DNA of 64,000 nt from contig NC_135251.1 in the NCBI RefSeq assembly GCF_964204865.1, forward strand, positions 26,288,001 through 26,352,000, in the 5' to 3' direction. A model generated the notes under the pieces. It searched no databases and was not told the origin of the DNA. It saw only the letters and a list, made by a program, of their open reading frames with translations. Source of the stretch: Styela clava (Eukaryota; Chordata; Ascidiacea; Stolidobranchia; Styelidae). Shown here piece after piece: positions 11,863 to 22,830 of this stretch. Position numbers and translations under genes: made by a program. Numbering within the stretch: position 1 is the stretch's first letter; each line of letters starts with the position of its first letter.

Positions 11863-13065
11863 CAGTGGTTCCCAACCGGTGGGAAATTTGGAGGTTGTAG
11901 GTGGGAAATTGAATGCTCCTCTAAAAATGTACGCACAACAACACAATTATTAAGTATTACACAATGAAAATCACAATATATGCCATGAAGCGGAAAAAGA
12001 TTCCCATTCAATTAATCAAAACGTTAGTAAAATATCACGTTGTTGGGCATGATATTCTGATCGTGCTACGCAACTCATTTTGACCTTTGGTCGGCCGATA
12101 ACAACCTCACAGGCATGTCTCGAGCGAGCACCAACGCTTTAAATTGAACGTTACGCAAAAAGATTTTTGTTGCAGAGCCGCAAAAGAGAACAGTTTTTAT
12201 TCAAATGTCTTGGGTAAGCACGCGCGCTATGATGAACAAATATTTGACCCGTCCCTCCATTCGGCTAAATTGTTAATACAAGATAATGGCTTATGTAAAA
12301 ATGAAGTACGATCATAGTCATATCGGCTACGTTTTACGTTTTTAACGAAAATTTGGAGCAACTGCCGCAATGCGTTTTTTGCACTAAGACCATTTTCAAT
12401 GGTTCTATGTAGCCCCATTAAATGGAGCAACATATTTCATATACCCATTTGCTTATCAGTTTGCTAAAAAAATTGCAAAATAAAAGCACGATAAGATTCG
12501 ACAACATGGGCAATTTCAAATGAGTTCAAAGGTGATATCAACTGCGTCATTTCTAGATGTCCTGCGAATAGCAAGAACCCAAAGTTCCATAACATCAGTG
12601 GGGCATAAATGAAACTTTGTCTCGTGGAGGGTGATGATATTCTGCCGAGTAAGTCTGCGCCGTCAAAGATGATCGGATCTCCTTGTCCAATAGCCATGCG
12701 CATTTTCAAAAATAGGTTAAGACTTCCGGTCTATCATATAAAAAACAAAACAGCAGAATTGATATGGACGGTGTAATGTTATGTAAACTTTGATGCGTTT
12801 TTTGTAATTTTAAGCGTTGAATTGTTCTATTCGATGGATAACACTGATTTTCTTTACACGGATCGTCTCTGTCTTGGGATGCTAGACGGCGCAATGAATG
12901 TTCTCACAGGGTTCCAACCTCTACACCAATTGCAAGCCTTTATCATAGAAAGTCATATATTTGACAGGAAAATTATTCTTTTTAAATAAGTCCATATATA
13001 ATGGGAAATAACAACTCAGCCTAATCGGAAGTGGGAAATTGAGATAAAAAGGTTGGGAACCCCTG
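11863..13065. mobile_element. hAT-like element with CAGTGGTT ends (copy B)
   Basis: The same insertion as 3394-4598, flanked here by intact matching 8-bp duplications GTTTAGGG (11855-11862, 13066-13073). The termini CAGTGGTTCCCAACC and GGTTGGGAACCCCTG are better-matched inverted repeats than in copy A. Only short open frames remain inside. Confidence 0.92.
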
Positions 13066-13550
13066 GTTTAGGGCTTTTAAGATTCTGTCGTGGGGAATTT
13101 CACGTTAAAACTACATCAGATTCACAAACTTGAAATTAAAATACAATTAAAAAAAAGCACTGAACTATTTCGTCATGATAACTACTTTGCTAACGATGAA
13201 TTTGAAATTTTCTTGCGGAAGCTTGTCACATGAAAAAATTCTAATAACAAGCTGGAAGTCGGTGCTGATAATGGGGGATTGAATGTGATTTACTACACGA
13301 TTCCAACTTCCATCGTCGGCTTCAGCTTTTGGCGCCTCTGCCATATTATGTTACTCACCATTGTGTCTACGAAAAGATACAAAAAAACAAAACGTCGGTC
13401 GGAATATTATACAATTTCGAGGAAGCTTGTCCCAACTGTCAAACGAATAAATTCTAATAACAAGCACGAAGTCGGTACTGATAATGGGGGGTTGAATGTG
13501 ATTTACTACACGATTTCAACTTCAACTTCCGGCTTCAGCTTTCGGCGCCT

Positions 13551-13612
13551 TATTCAAGGATGATTTTGAGCCTGATTATGAAAAAGATCTGGAGGTTTGT
13601 ACAACATATTAA
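13551..13612 (+). pseudogene. 3' remnant of the acidic-protein gene in copy B
   Basis: Immediately right of a deletion breakpoint at about 13550, the reading frame keeps the acidic phrase DDFEPDYEKDLE and ends at TAA, aligning with the last codons of the gene at 6015-6404. The signal-peptide exon and most of exon 2 are missing, so this is a truncated pseudogene. It is not identical to copy A (Asp for Phe and Asn changes, and a longer tail). Confidence 0.7.
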
Positions 13613-14525
13613 ATAACCACCAAGACAGCACCCACAATACATGCCTTTATTTTTCGAAAATACCAATTCGCTGTTGCTTAGAAGTTCCCCAAATTGTACG
13701 CAGAATTTAATGAAATTATGTGGTTATTTGTCTGTTAGCCTTACTGAGCGTGAAAGCAAAGAGTACAATTTAAATGATCAATGATCACGCTTCTTTTGTG
13801 ACCAATTTTTATACTTAGCTTTGACTTTGCTTCCATGCACCTTTGCATGTAAATTCATTTTGCATTTTAATATTTAATAAAGCACGTCTACACCAAAACT
13901 CCACAAAACAAAACGTTTGGTAGCGACCACGAAAGCAGAATATAATAAAATGGAGAGTGTGCTTTTGTGACTTTTCTTGACTTGTTTTCCTTTATTTCAT
14001 CCATTGATTTTCAAAATAATAATGAATATAAAATATCTGAATTTAAAATTGTATTTTTTCATTCACAATGGTCACACGTTTTTTTAGAAACGGATTCTGA
14101 GAAGGCAACGTTCTTTTTGTAAAAAGTTCAAGTTATGTGAAAAAGGAGAGCATGGGTTCAAAACTGGATGTGCTAAGTTTGAGAAGACTTATGTGTACAA
14201 CCGTTCATTCCCTCGTGTCTGGAGTAAGTTTAAGTGCAAATTTCAATTAAACATTGTCTGCGGGATATTGAAACTTTTTAAAGTTATTACTAGATCCAAT
14301 TTTTGCTTGCGACCACAATGATCGATAAAAAGTAAGAAGTGCGCTTTAGATATATCGTCGAACAGTGCAGTTATATCCAAATGAGATATAATTAGGCCTA
14401 CTGGACGAGGCAAATTGCAAACGGTCATGCCGAACACTATTATAGTGACACACGTTTAATCAACGGCAACAGTTTAGCCCGATGAGCGTATCAGTATATC
14501 CTCTATGTGTTTGTTTGTCCATAAC

Positions 14526-15339
14526 CGGAAAGCTTCTTTTTCTTCCAAAAATACCATTCAGTCATAATCAGTTTCTCCTTTCCTTGCAAATCCTAATTTT
14601 TCGTTTTGCTTCTTATCCGTTGATTTTTATACTTGTTTTATTCAAAGTGTCAATAACCTTTCTACCTCCCAGCGACGAGAAAAATCTGAAAATCGAAACC
14701 AATCCGTTTAATTTATAGATGCTATTTATTGGTGAATAATTATTGTCAGAGCGGTGGACATTGATGTATAACAGAAGTATAAAATTTACAACTTTTTTGT
14801 ACAGAGAAAAAAGCTGCAAAGTTGTGCGTCGAGTGTCAAGAGCTATGCAGAAGGGGATAAAGGCCACCTGGATTCATTTAATTACTGATTGAAATAAATT
14901 TGGTAAAGAATTTACGTCAATGTTTGTAACCGGAAAAGAAATAGAAATGAAAAATAGATTTAAATTATGATGTTTTTTCAAGTTTTCATTTACATTTCAT
15001 TTTAAGAACTGGTCAGTGAAACTGTGTGCTCGAATAAAATAAAAAAAAAGTCCTTCCATAATAAAAAAAAACTCATGCTGAATTAATTTACCAGCAACCT
15101 GTAATCGCGATTCTGCTCTTCATTACATCATTCGCAAAGAAGATATGTTCCAAAGCAATATTTGAATAACTAGAAGTATTTTCACTACTCTTGCGTGTAA
15201 TTTAAAACTTTAGAAAACGTCATTATTGACTATTTACCCCATCTAATTCCATCTAATTTTTTCTAATTGTGTATATTTTATATCGAGACGTGGAACTATA
15301 ATACCTTTCATAAGTCAGTAATTAGCCAATTTTTGGTGC
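14526..15339. other. Copy C sequence without recognised gene
   Basis: Diverged equivalent of 767-1570, including the empty site of the 204-bp MITE. No open frame is conserved among the three copies. Confidence 0.55.
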
Positions 15340-15550
15340 TCCGGAAGTATGTGTACCTTTATGGATGTAACTGATTTTTTCGCCTATTTTACATCAAGTT
15401 GTTAATAAAAGGGACTGAAACTTATGGGAATGGGGTATATTACCTTGGATAACACAAACAGTCTCCGAACTCGTAATAGAACTAAATTGAGGAAAATCAG
15501 AATAAAATTATGGCCTAACCCTAACCTGGTACACATACTACTGGAGTACC
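15340..15550 (+). repeat. Dispersed SINE-like repeat, copy 3
   Basis: Uninterrupted equivalent of 1573-1790 in copy C, beginning near GTGCTCCGGAAGTATGT. Confidence 0.68.
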
Positions 15551-16892
15551 CAATTTTCGTTAATGATTATTTACTCATTTTAAACTTCTGCATAACGAAG
15601 TCATTTATTCTGCAGAGTCATTGATGTTTATTCAATTGATATTCCTCTTTTTAGCAGTTAGCAGTAATAGACCTAAATTAAGAACATTTGGAAGAATCGT
15701 TGTAAAGACCCCCAAAAGTCTGATTGATCTAGGTATGAGCTATTCCGACGTAATCTGTGGTCTAACGCCAAAACCAGAAGTGAGAAAATTTTCTATAGAC
15801 TTAGAGCAATGATTGGCAAACATGATGTACTACCGGGCAAAATACACACTTTTCAGATAGCGTGAAGGCCGTATTCGTTTCCGCTCCCAAACGAATTATT
15901 GCGCGATCGCGAACTCCTATTACTGTGTTAGACGCCTGTCACAATAAAACGATGATCAAATATAGGAGCACGAAATGGTCAGGGTGTGAAATCTGTCACA
16001 GTGGCCTCCCGGTGCCGTAGCGCACCTGACAACAGATTTGAACTTATGCGAAAGGGGAGCCGCCACGCAACTTGTAATTTTGTTTACGTCACCACACAAA
16101 CGAATTCAATTGAGGCCCCAATTGTTTAAAATAAATATAAATAATGATCTTTCAGCGAAATATACAATTGTTCAGTCTTAAACCAATCAAAGTTTCAAAA
16201 CAATTGGTCGGGTGCAAATATACGTAGATGCAAAGATATTGGAACCTCATTCTGAAGTTATTCGACCATTTAATATCTACTGACGGTAGTCACTGTATCG
16301 GAAGGCTGTATAGTTAACGAGAACACACTTTTGTACCGGATACAGCCAAGGTTTAGGTTAGAGTTGCACTCGGAAGCATTCATGATTTAAGAAAAAGGTA
16401 CAATCGGTACCTTTTATATGTAAACTGTTTTCTGATATAAACCCATTTTGAAGAAGTTTTTTCCTTCGCTCAAAACAACGTTTTCCAATCGGGGTGAAAT
16501 TCCTCAACAAGGATGAATTTTGTCGTTAATGGGGAGCGTTTTTCATTTGCTGTAGTAGTACCTATATTTATCATTTCTTCAATATTGCTATCATACTCAT
16601 TCAAGCACACATCATAAACTACTAAAACTGTACAAAAGCCAGAGTTTCACCTGCGCATAACACCAGCTAGGACGAAAAATAAATTCTCTCTCTCTCTCTC
16701 TCATTTTGAATTTACTAAAACAGTAGTTTTAGGCATAGTGGTGGAGAAATAAATAGTTACAAAATAGGCAAAGAGAGGGATTCAATTCTAAAACTGTTTA
16801 TTATTTGTTTAGGGCTATTAGGATTCTGTCGTAGGGAATTTCACGTTAAAACTACATCAGATTCACAAACTTGAAATTAAAATTCAATTAAA
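15551..16892. other. Copy C sequence without recognised gene
   Basis: Equivalent of 1791-3060 plus 4599-4690 of copy A with the two hAT-like insertions absent. Contains a (TC)n run at about 16687-16702. It ends at the edge of the tandem duplication. Confidence 0.55.
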
Positions 16893-17144
16893 AAAATATT
16901 TTTGAATTTTATATGAATATAACCATTACAACAAACAAGAGAGCTATGCTCAAATATAATGACACGTAACGCCACATAGTGGTAAATTTTGATGACGTCA
17001 TACCACACAAAAAACGAATCCCATGCAACCATTGAATTGGAAATACATGGAACGATCTTCTCTCTCGTTTTGCGTTGTCTCGCCGCGGGATCATTTGATC
17101 GCCGCCATCTTGGCATTTATGCCACCAAAGATTCTTCGTGTTGT

Positions 17145-17933
17145 ATAGAGGACTTGCACGGGTCACGTGACCTTGTTACTGGACGGCAATAAAACAAAAA
17201 CGTCCATTTGGCTCCTGTCAGTTGCAAGTCGGATTATACGTTTCCGTTTTGTTTGGCTGTTGAAAATGGTTATTTCGTATTGTTCCGCTGGCTGTACGTA
17301 TAGTATAGACAACGAAATGGAACTTCAGCTATATTCCACTGTTTTCAAAAGATCCGGAACGTCGCGCAATGTGGATATCATCTATTGGCAGGACTGCTTG
17401 GTGTCAAGTCCAGAAGCCATCTTACTCGTGTTTCACTGTTTGCGGACAGCACTTCGTTGATGGTGAGTCATGATGTGCCGTTATCAATTTTTTTAAATAT
17501 TCATAAGCTCCCTCATTTCAATGGAAAGCAGATGACAAACTACTGTTATTGGTAGGCTTAGCCCTACTTGCAGACTTGACTCGTGTAAGGTATTAATCAA
17601 TAATTGCCATAAGGTATTGTTTCCCTAGTTAGCAGGTAATCTATTAGTAATTGTGAAAATTTGAATAGATAACTAAAGTTTAATGCCAGTGCTAATGCAA
17701 AAAATAACCAGAATTTAATTGAATTCTCTATCTGAGAATACGCTCGCCACCGCATCTCTGATCCCCATGGGCAGATGGGAGTTTCACAGGTCCCAATCCC
17801 ATGCGGGGATAGTTATGTGCGAGGGGACGAGGAGATTGCAGCTCCTCCCACTGAGGGTGGTTCACTCGACCGCTGGGCGATTACGACATACCCCACCATC
17901 AAGTCCATGCTTCTAAAACAAATAACTGGCTAA
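17145..17933 (+). repeat. Left arm of an inverted duplication
   Basis: About 790 bp, starting TATAGAGGACTTGCACGGG, that reappears in reverse orientation at 20028-20876. The arm contains a THAP exon and a tRNA-derived SINE fragment. The arms differ by many substitutions and small indels, so the duplication is not recent. Confidence 0.85.
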
Positions 17934-18270
17934 CTAATCCCGACATAGAATGGTAATCGTACGATGTTGCACCTTGCAATCTGTCCCCAACCACAGATAA
18001 ATTCTATCCTAAAAACTACCCACATTGGTAGGCATAGTTGCGTTTTAAATTGAAAGAAATCTTCATTAATGGTCAGAAGGTGTTGTCTGATTATTTTGGT
18101 AGTTAGCAGGTAATTTATTACTGATCTGATACACAAACTTGGCACTGTCAAATGATGATTAGTGTTTAATTTATTTTCAGGAAAAAGGGAAGATAACCCA
18201 TTATCAGCTGCTTACATGTCCTATCGATATTTGAATTTTCGCCATCCCCAGAGAAGAAGAGAATAGTTCG
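17266..18270 (+). pseudogene. THAP-domain gene/transposase remnant, two exons, frameshifted
   Basis: Exon 1 (17266-17462) starts MVISYCSAGC, the opening Cys pair of a C2CH THAP zinc finger. After about 23 codons the frame must change. In another frame it continues FSKDPERRAMW...TVCGQHFVDG, with the conserved W and the closing C-x2-H, up to a good donor G|GTGAGT. Exon 2 from 18181, after TTTTCAG, continues in phase as KREDNPLSAAYMSY, resembling the segment that follows THAP fingers, and ends at TAG near 18267. THAP domains are DNA-binding zinc fingers found in P-element/Kolobok-type transposases and genes derived from them. The internal frameshift makes this a pseudogene unless an unseen splice restores it. 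Confidence 0.75.
17725..17930 (+). repeat. tRNA-derived SINE fragment
   Basis: Contains CGCTCGCCACCGCATCTCTGA, a B-box-like CAGGTCCCAATCCCATG and the tail motif CCATGCTTCTAAAACAAATAA. It aligns with the better preserved SINE at 60348-60695 (reverse complement). It lies inside the inverted-duplication arm, so it was present before that duplication. Confidence 0.68.
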
Positions 18271-19118
18271 AAAAAGGAGGATTTTGAAGAAAGGAAAAAG
18301 GCAGGACCATTTCAACAAATTCTGTTAACTTGTATGCGTTGCAATATTAATTCGCAGTTGTTAGCATAAACATTTAATGTGTCTTTCGACTAGACCTACC
18401 ACACTTAAAAAAAAACGCCCACACCTCTTTTCACTAGAACCATAATACTGTAAAATATTTGATAGAAATTACCCCCGAGGCATCATATCTTTCATTTGAA
18501 AGGGCTGTGGAGGCAGATACATTTTTTACTCTAAATTATGGAATGTTACTTCCAGGTTATCTTATCCTTGCTTATAGATATCTTGAGGTTAGTGACTCCA
18601 ACTGACCCATGCATGCCACACTGAAAATTCTCTTGTGTACCCATAAAATAAGGCTGTTGGAGCCTTCAGACCTTGAAAACAGTCGAATCTGAGCACGATG
18701 GATTCATGTGAAACACATAATATGCATTTAGAGGCAAAAATATCCCATCCTGAGCAGCACCGATCCACAACATCCTGCCTATGGAATCAAAACATTAGAC
18801 AAATTGGTGTACTGTGCGCATTCACAAATTTTTGCGAATCAAGTGTGCCTTTTGACTAAAGAAATTGTTTTTTGAAAATACATTTTTGATGTGCTTTATT
18901 TTTCAAATATAATTTATAATTACTGTAAAGTGTGTGATACATTTGGTACCATGAATACTATTTGCAAATTAGCTTGGGTTACACCCCTCTCAAATAAAAG
19001 TTTAGACTCTTAAGTCGTATCTCATAATATTCTTTAAACAAAAGGTTGCGGCTAGCTGGCTACCCATCAGAATTTCCTTTCAGATCACAAAGTCGCAATA
19101 TTACGCCTCGCTTAAGTT
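18271..19118. other. Spacer between inverted arms, no gene seen
   Basis: AT-rich DNA between the THAP exon remnant and the YqaJ-like fragment. I see no open frame with coding character. It may be eroded interior of the same transposon. Confidence 0.4.
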
Positions 19119-19475
19119 TCATTGGCAACTGTATCTGGTTGTAGTATCGGTGTCCATCGTTAGACTGAAACCTTCACGACCAGACCCACCGAAACAATTT
19201 TTTTTTCTTGATAGGGTCGTCTTGAAGTTGATTTCGTTAAAGCACAATGGACACTTTATCTCCACCAATCCACAGTAATGACAAGTTACTTTGTCATTAC
19301 GATAAGCATCAATAAATGGATACTGAGGATGTATTATCAAGTCACGCAAGCTGAGGTCTTGTGCCACTGTGGTCTTGTTGCAACTTATACTTTGCCATCC
19401 ATCTATTCCATGGTCGCACCCATATCTGTAAGATAATGGATACAGATAAGAGTTTTCATAAAATCTAACGATCAA
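19090..19475 (-). pseudogene. YqaJ-type exonuclease fragment, frameshifted
   Basis: On the minus strand a 118-codon frame contains GLVEIKCP, the strongly conserved core of YqaJ/lambda-exonuclease-like recombinase domains, in which the E-x-K supplies catalytic residues. Further on, another frame reads NDGHRYYNQIQ, matching the HxYYxQ(V/I)Q motif that follows in that family, so one frameshift separates the two. The fragment is short (YqaJ domains are usually about 150-200 aa). It sits between the two THAP-bearing arms, so it may be a second component of the same mobile element. Confidence 0.6.
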
Positions 19476-19488
19476 GGAGTGTGAAATT

Positions 19489-19876
19489 TAGGGCTGGGCA
19501 TTTCGATTTCAGAATCGAATCGAATAATTTTTTCGAATCGAATCTCGAATACTTGAAAATATAAAATTGTAAGCGACTTTATCATAGTAATTGGTCCTCT
19601 CAACAAATGAATTACTGAAGACATAGAATAAATCACTCAGATAGATTACTGAGCGTTCACACAGAATAACAAACACGTTTTATCAATAACTCACTACAGA
19701 AAATAGTCATATGTTAGAATTTCGTTGAAAAAATATGACTTCAATGAAAAAAAAATTGGGGAATTCACCTCGACCATTAGCGGAAAGATAAAAACAAGAT
19801 GGCGGCGATTCGAAATTCCAGTCTGAACCGATTCGAATAATTTACTATTCGATTCGAATGGAAATGCCCAGCCCGG
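19489..19876. mobile_element. hAT-like MITE, TAGGGCTGGGC family
   Basis: Starts TAGGGCTGGGCATTTCGA and ends ...GGAAATGCCCAGCCCGG, flanked by GTGAAATT (19481-19488) and GTAAAATT (19877-19884), an 8-bp duplication with one mismatch. Independent of the copies at 355 and 7328. Confidence 0.85.
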
Positions 19877-20027
19877 GTAAAATTTATGTCCATATCCCAC
19901 CACAGCCACTAGTCGTAAATGAATTTGATTCCGGGTAGCATATCTTTTTTACCAATGACAATAAAAAGACATTTTGAATCAGTTGTACAAGCACCATTAG
20001 GATAGGATTTATCTGGGGGGGGGGGCA

Positions 20028-20876
20028 GTTATTTGTTTTCAGAAGCATGGACTTGGATGGTGGGGAATGGTCGTAACCGATCAGCGACCATGTGAACCAC
20101 CCTCGGTGGGAGTGGAGCTGCAATCCTCTAGCACATAACTATCCCCGCATGGGATTGAAACCTGTGAAACTACCAGGGTGATCAGAGATGCGGTGGCGAG
20201 CGTATTCCTAGATGGCGAATTAAATTGAATTCTGGTTATTTTTTGCATGACCAGTGGTGTTAAACTTTAGTTATCTATTCAACCTTTCACACCTAGTACA
20301 GTAGTAATAGATTACCTGCTAATCAGGAAACAATACCTTCTGTCAGACCTTACAGCAGTACAGCAATTGATTATTAATTCCTTACTGTCTTACACAAGTC
20401 AAGTCTGCAACTGCAAGTAGGCCCACGCCTAGGCCTACTGATAACAGTAGTTTGTCATCTGCTTTCCATTGAAATGAGGGAGCTTGTGAATATTTAAAGA
20501 AATTGATAACGGCACACTATCACCACATTGTCACTCACCATCAACGAAGTGCTGTCCGCAAACAGTGAAACACAAGTAAGATGGCTTCTGGACTTGACAC
20601 CAAGCAGTTCTGCCAATACAGCAATAGGCAATAGATGATATCCACATTGCGCGACGTTCAGGATCTTTTGAAATCAGTGGAATATTACTGAAGATCCATT
20701 TCGTCCATGTCTATACTATACGTACAGCCAACAGAACAACGAAATAACCATTTTCAACAACCAAACAAAACGCAAACGTATAATCCGACTTGCAACTGAC
20801 AGGAGCCAAATGGACGTTTTTGTTTTATTGCCGTCCAGTAACAATGTCACGTGACCCGTGCAAGTCCTCTATATGG
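20028..20876 (-). repeat. Right arm of the inverted duplication
   Basis: Reverse complement of 17145-17933, ending CCCGTGCAAGTCCTCTATA. Contains the second THAP exon copy and a SINE fragment (about 20040-20215). A run of 11 G at about 20016-20026 marks the inner edge next to the SINE tail. Confidence 0.85.
20539..20751 (-). pseudogene. Second THAP exon copy, degraded
   Basis: Minus-strand copy of exon 1 at 17266-17462. Loss of a few bases right after the start codon region destroys the opening Cys pair, and extra bases are inserted mid-exon. The block encoding FTVCGQHFVDG and the donor GTGAGT are retained. Clearly non-functional. Confidence 0.75.
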
Positions 20877-21114
20877 TTTTGGCCAGTATTTCGTCTATTT
20901 TAGTACCCAGTGCGCCGCATATGGATGTATATGCGACACTGTGTGGATATTCAAATACAATTATATTCGAGTTGGGAATTTGTTGCCCGATGTGGATCTC
21001 GTTCTTAAAAAAATTTGATTGCTCAGGCGATTACACAATAGATATAAGTGGAAACAATTATTTTTGTCTGATATCATAAAAATGCAATATCCTCCACGTA
21101 CGGGGAAACTTTCA

Positions 21115-21335
21115 CCCTGATCTTGGGTGAAGTGCGAAGCGCAGCTCCCGTAGTCTGTGTACCAGGTTGGGGTTAGGCCATACCTTTTTTCCGATTTTTC
21201 TTATTTTAGTTCTATTACGATCTCGGGTACTGTGTGTGTTAGCCAAGTGAATATGTCCTTCGGTCCCTTTACACACCTTGGTGTGAAGTAGGCGAACTAT
21301 ATTAGTTACCTCCATATTGATACACACACTTCTAG
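21115..21335 (-). repeat. Dispersed SINE-like repeat (minus)
   Basis: Reverse complement reads GGGCGCTCTAGAAGTGTGTG... through GGTATGGCCTAACCCCAACC, matching the repeat at 1573-1790 and the window end. Confidence 0.72.
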
Positions 21336-22190
21336 AGCGCCCTTTAGTTTTGTTTATATTTATTCATAGCTCGGGTACTACGGAACCAGTCCACGCAATG
21401 ATATTGAGATCGCCACGCAAAATACTTGCGGTAAAACATGGCCAAATACAGGTGAACGGGAAAGCGATTCCGATAAGCCATCTTGGCTAATGTTCTGTGG
21501 TCGTTTTTGTTTGCTTTAGTTTAGACTGATACGTTGGCTATATTATTAAACACAACTTGAGCAAATTTATAAAACTGCCAAAATTAGCCCTGTATGTTGG
21601 TCTGGGATATATTGGCGTTTGATATATAATTAGAAACGAGTCATGATCAGGAGAATATGTGAGAAAAATTGACGCAAAAATTGATTTCTGTCAAATCCCA
21701 TAAGAAATGCATTACGCGACTAGGAAAAATGGGAAGCATAGCGTCAAAACGAGAGAGCGTTCAAATGATCCCGCGGAAACGAGAGAGAAGTGCACTCTAT
21801 TTATATATCTCTGTGCATGCAACTCACCGGAATATTTGAAATGAATAAAAGTAATAGCCTTCTAGCGAAAATTTAATCTTTGAGCACTGAAAATTTCAAA
21901 GCAATTGGTCCAGTAATCAAAGAGAAAGGCGTTCGTTTTTTTCTGTGACAAAGAACAAAAATAGGATGAAGAACAACAACATAATGTTAAAACGATCCGT
22001 AGGTCCACTTACGTGTCAAATACATAGGATCAAGATATGGCATCCTTCGCTCGCTCCATTTTTGTGTTTTTCAGGCCTGGAGCTGGCAACATGGCGATAG
22101 CATCGAGCTGTCACTAGGTGGCAGGTTGGCTATGTCGGCCTTTCTCAACGTGTTGGCCTTCCCGTGCCTCGCGTAATTTTTATTAGCGAT
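21336..22190. other. Upstream region of RPL15, with a dispersed repeat
   Basis: Bases 21836-22025 belong to a dispersed repeat (AAAAGTAATAGCCTTCTAGC ... CAATTGGTCCAGTA), with other copies at about 26840-27035 (plus) and, reversed, at about 25855-25960, 27435-27530 and 36890-36990. The remainder holds no ORF of note. The stretch 22100-22215 should include the RPL15 promoter and 5' UTR; a pyrimidine tract CCTTTCTC near 22139 could be the 5' TOP typical of ribosomal protein mRNAs (weak). Confidence 0.5.
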
Positions 22191-22215
22191 ATTGTTGAGC
22201 TGTTTTTGCAATATC

Positions 22216-22830
22216 ATGGGGGCATATAAGTATATGAACGAGGTATGGCGCAAAAAGCAATCAGATGTCATGCGTTATCTTCTTCGCATTAGATCTTGGC
22301 ATTTCAGACAGCTTTCAGCCGTTCACAGAGCACCAAGACCCACTCGCCCAGAAAAAGCACATAAACTTGGCTACAAGGCAAAGCAGGGATTTGTTATCTA
22401 CCGTGTACGTGTTCGCCGAGGGGGTAGAAAGAGGCCTGTACCAAAAGGAGCAACTTATGGAAAGCCTGTTCATCATGGTGTGAATCAGCTCAAGTTTGCT
22501 CGGTCTCTCCAGAGCGTAGCAGAAGGTCGTGCTGGGCGTCATTGTGGAGCGCTTCGTGTATTGAACAGCTACTGGGTGGCTGAGGATTCAACTTACAAAT
22601 ATTTTGAAGTCATTATGATTGATCCAATGCACAAAGTAATTCGACGAGATCCCAGCATGAACTGGATATGTAAATCCGTCATGAAACATCGGGAACTACG
22701 TGGATTGACATCTGCGAGCCGCATGAGTCGTGGCCTTGGCAAGGGCCATAGGTTCAACAAAACTAAAGGTGGATCTATTCGAGCATCATGGTTAAGAAGG
22801 AATACTGTTCAAATGAGAAGGAAACGTTAG
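22216..22830 (+). CDS. RPL15: 60S ribosomal protein L15 (eL15), intronless
   Basis: 204 codons from ATG at 22216 ([19 protein letters not shown]) to TAG, the exact usual length of eukaryotic eL15. It matches the family along its whole length, including the [17 protein letters not shown] block, the [17 protein letters not shown] block and the basic C-terminus [11 protein letters not shown]. The product binds 28S rRNA in the large ribosomal subunit. The frame extends upstream of the ATG (to 22192) but the conserved start is at 22216. The coding region has no intron and no broken residues. It is either a genuinely intronless gene (possibly with an intron in the 5' UTR) or an intact retrocopy; no poly(A) tract follows the stop closely, which argues mildly against a fresh retrocopy. 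Confidence 0.97.
   Translation: MGAYKYMNEVWRKKQSDVMRYLLRIRSWHFRQLSAVHRAPRPTRPEKAHKLGYKAKQGFVIYRVRVRRGGRKRPVPKGATYGKPVHHGVNQLKFARSLQSVAEGRAGRHCGALRVLNSYWVAEDSTYKYFEVIMIDPMHKVIRRDPSMNWICKSVMKHRELRGLTSASRMSRGLGKGHRFNKTKGGSIRASWLRRNTVQMRRKR

Larger units (their letters stand above)
6948..14145. repeat. Tandem segmental duplication, copy B
   Basis: Aligns with copy A over its whole length. It differs by private insertions of a 204-bp MITE (7986-8189) and a 1645-bp hAT-like element (8908-10552). Relative to A it has lost about 130 bp near 11800 and about 1.3 kb at 13550 (equivalent to A 5084-6360), which removed most of the acidic-protein gene. It shares with A, but not C, the insertions at 7328-7730 and 11863-13065. 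Confidence 0.92.
14146..16892. repeat. Tandem segmental duplication, copy C (truncated)
   Basis: Aligns with A and B but is shorter and more diverged. It shows uninterrupted sequence where A and B carry the TAGGGCTGGGC MITE (empty site around 14518-14525) and the CAGTGG hAT-like element (empty site around 16809-16816). It also has a private deletion of about 190 bp near 15719. Similarity to A stops near 16892, just after an A-rich stretch. Confidence 0.88.

Noticed and set aside
12464-12894. Two adjacent minus-strand frames within the CAGTGG hAT-like element as a transposase relic
   Set aside because: No hAT dimerisation or RNase H-like motif could be recognised, and the equivalent frames in copy A are broken; left as non-coding interior.
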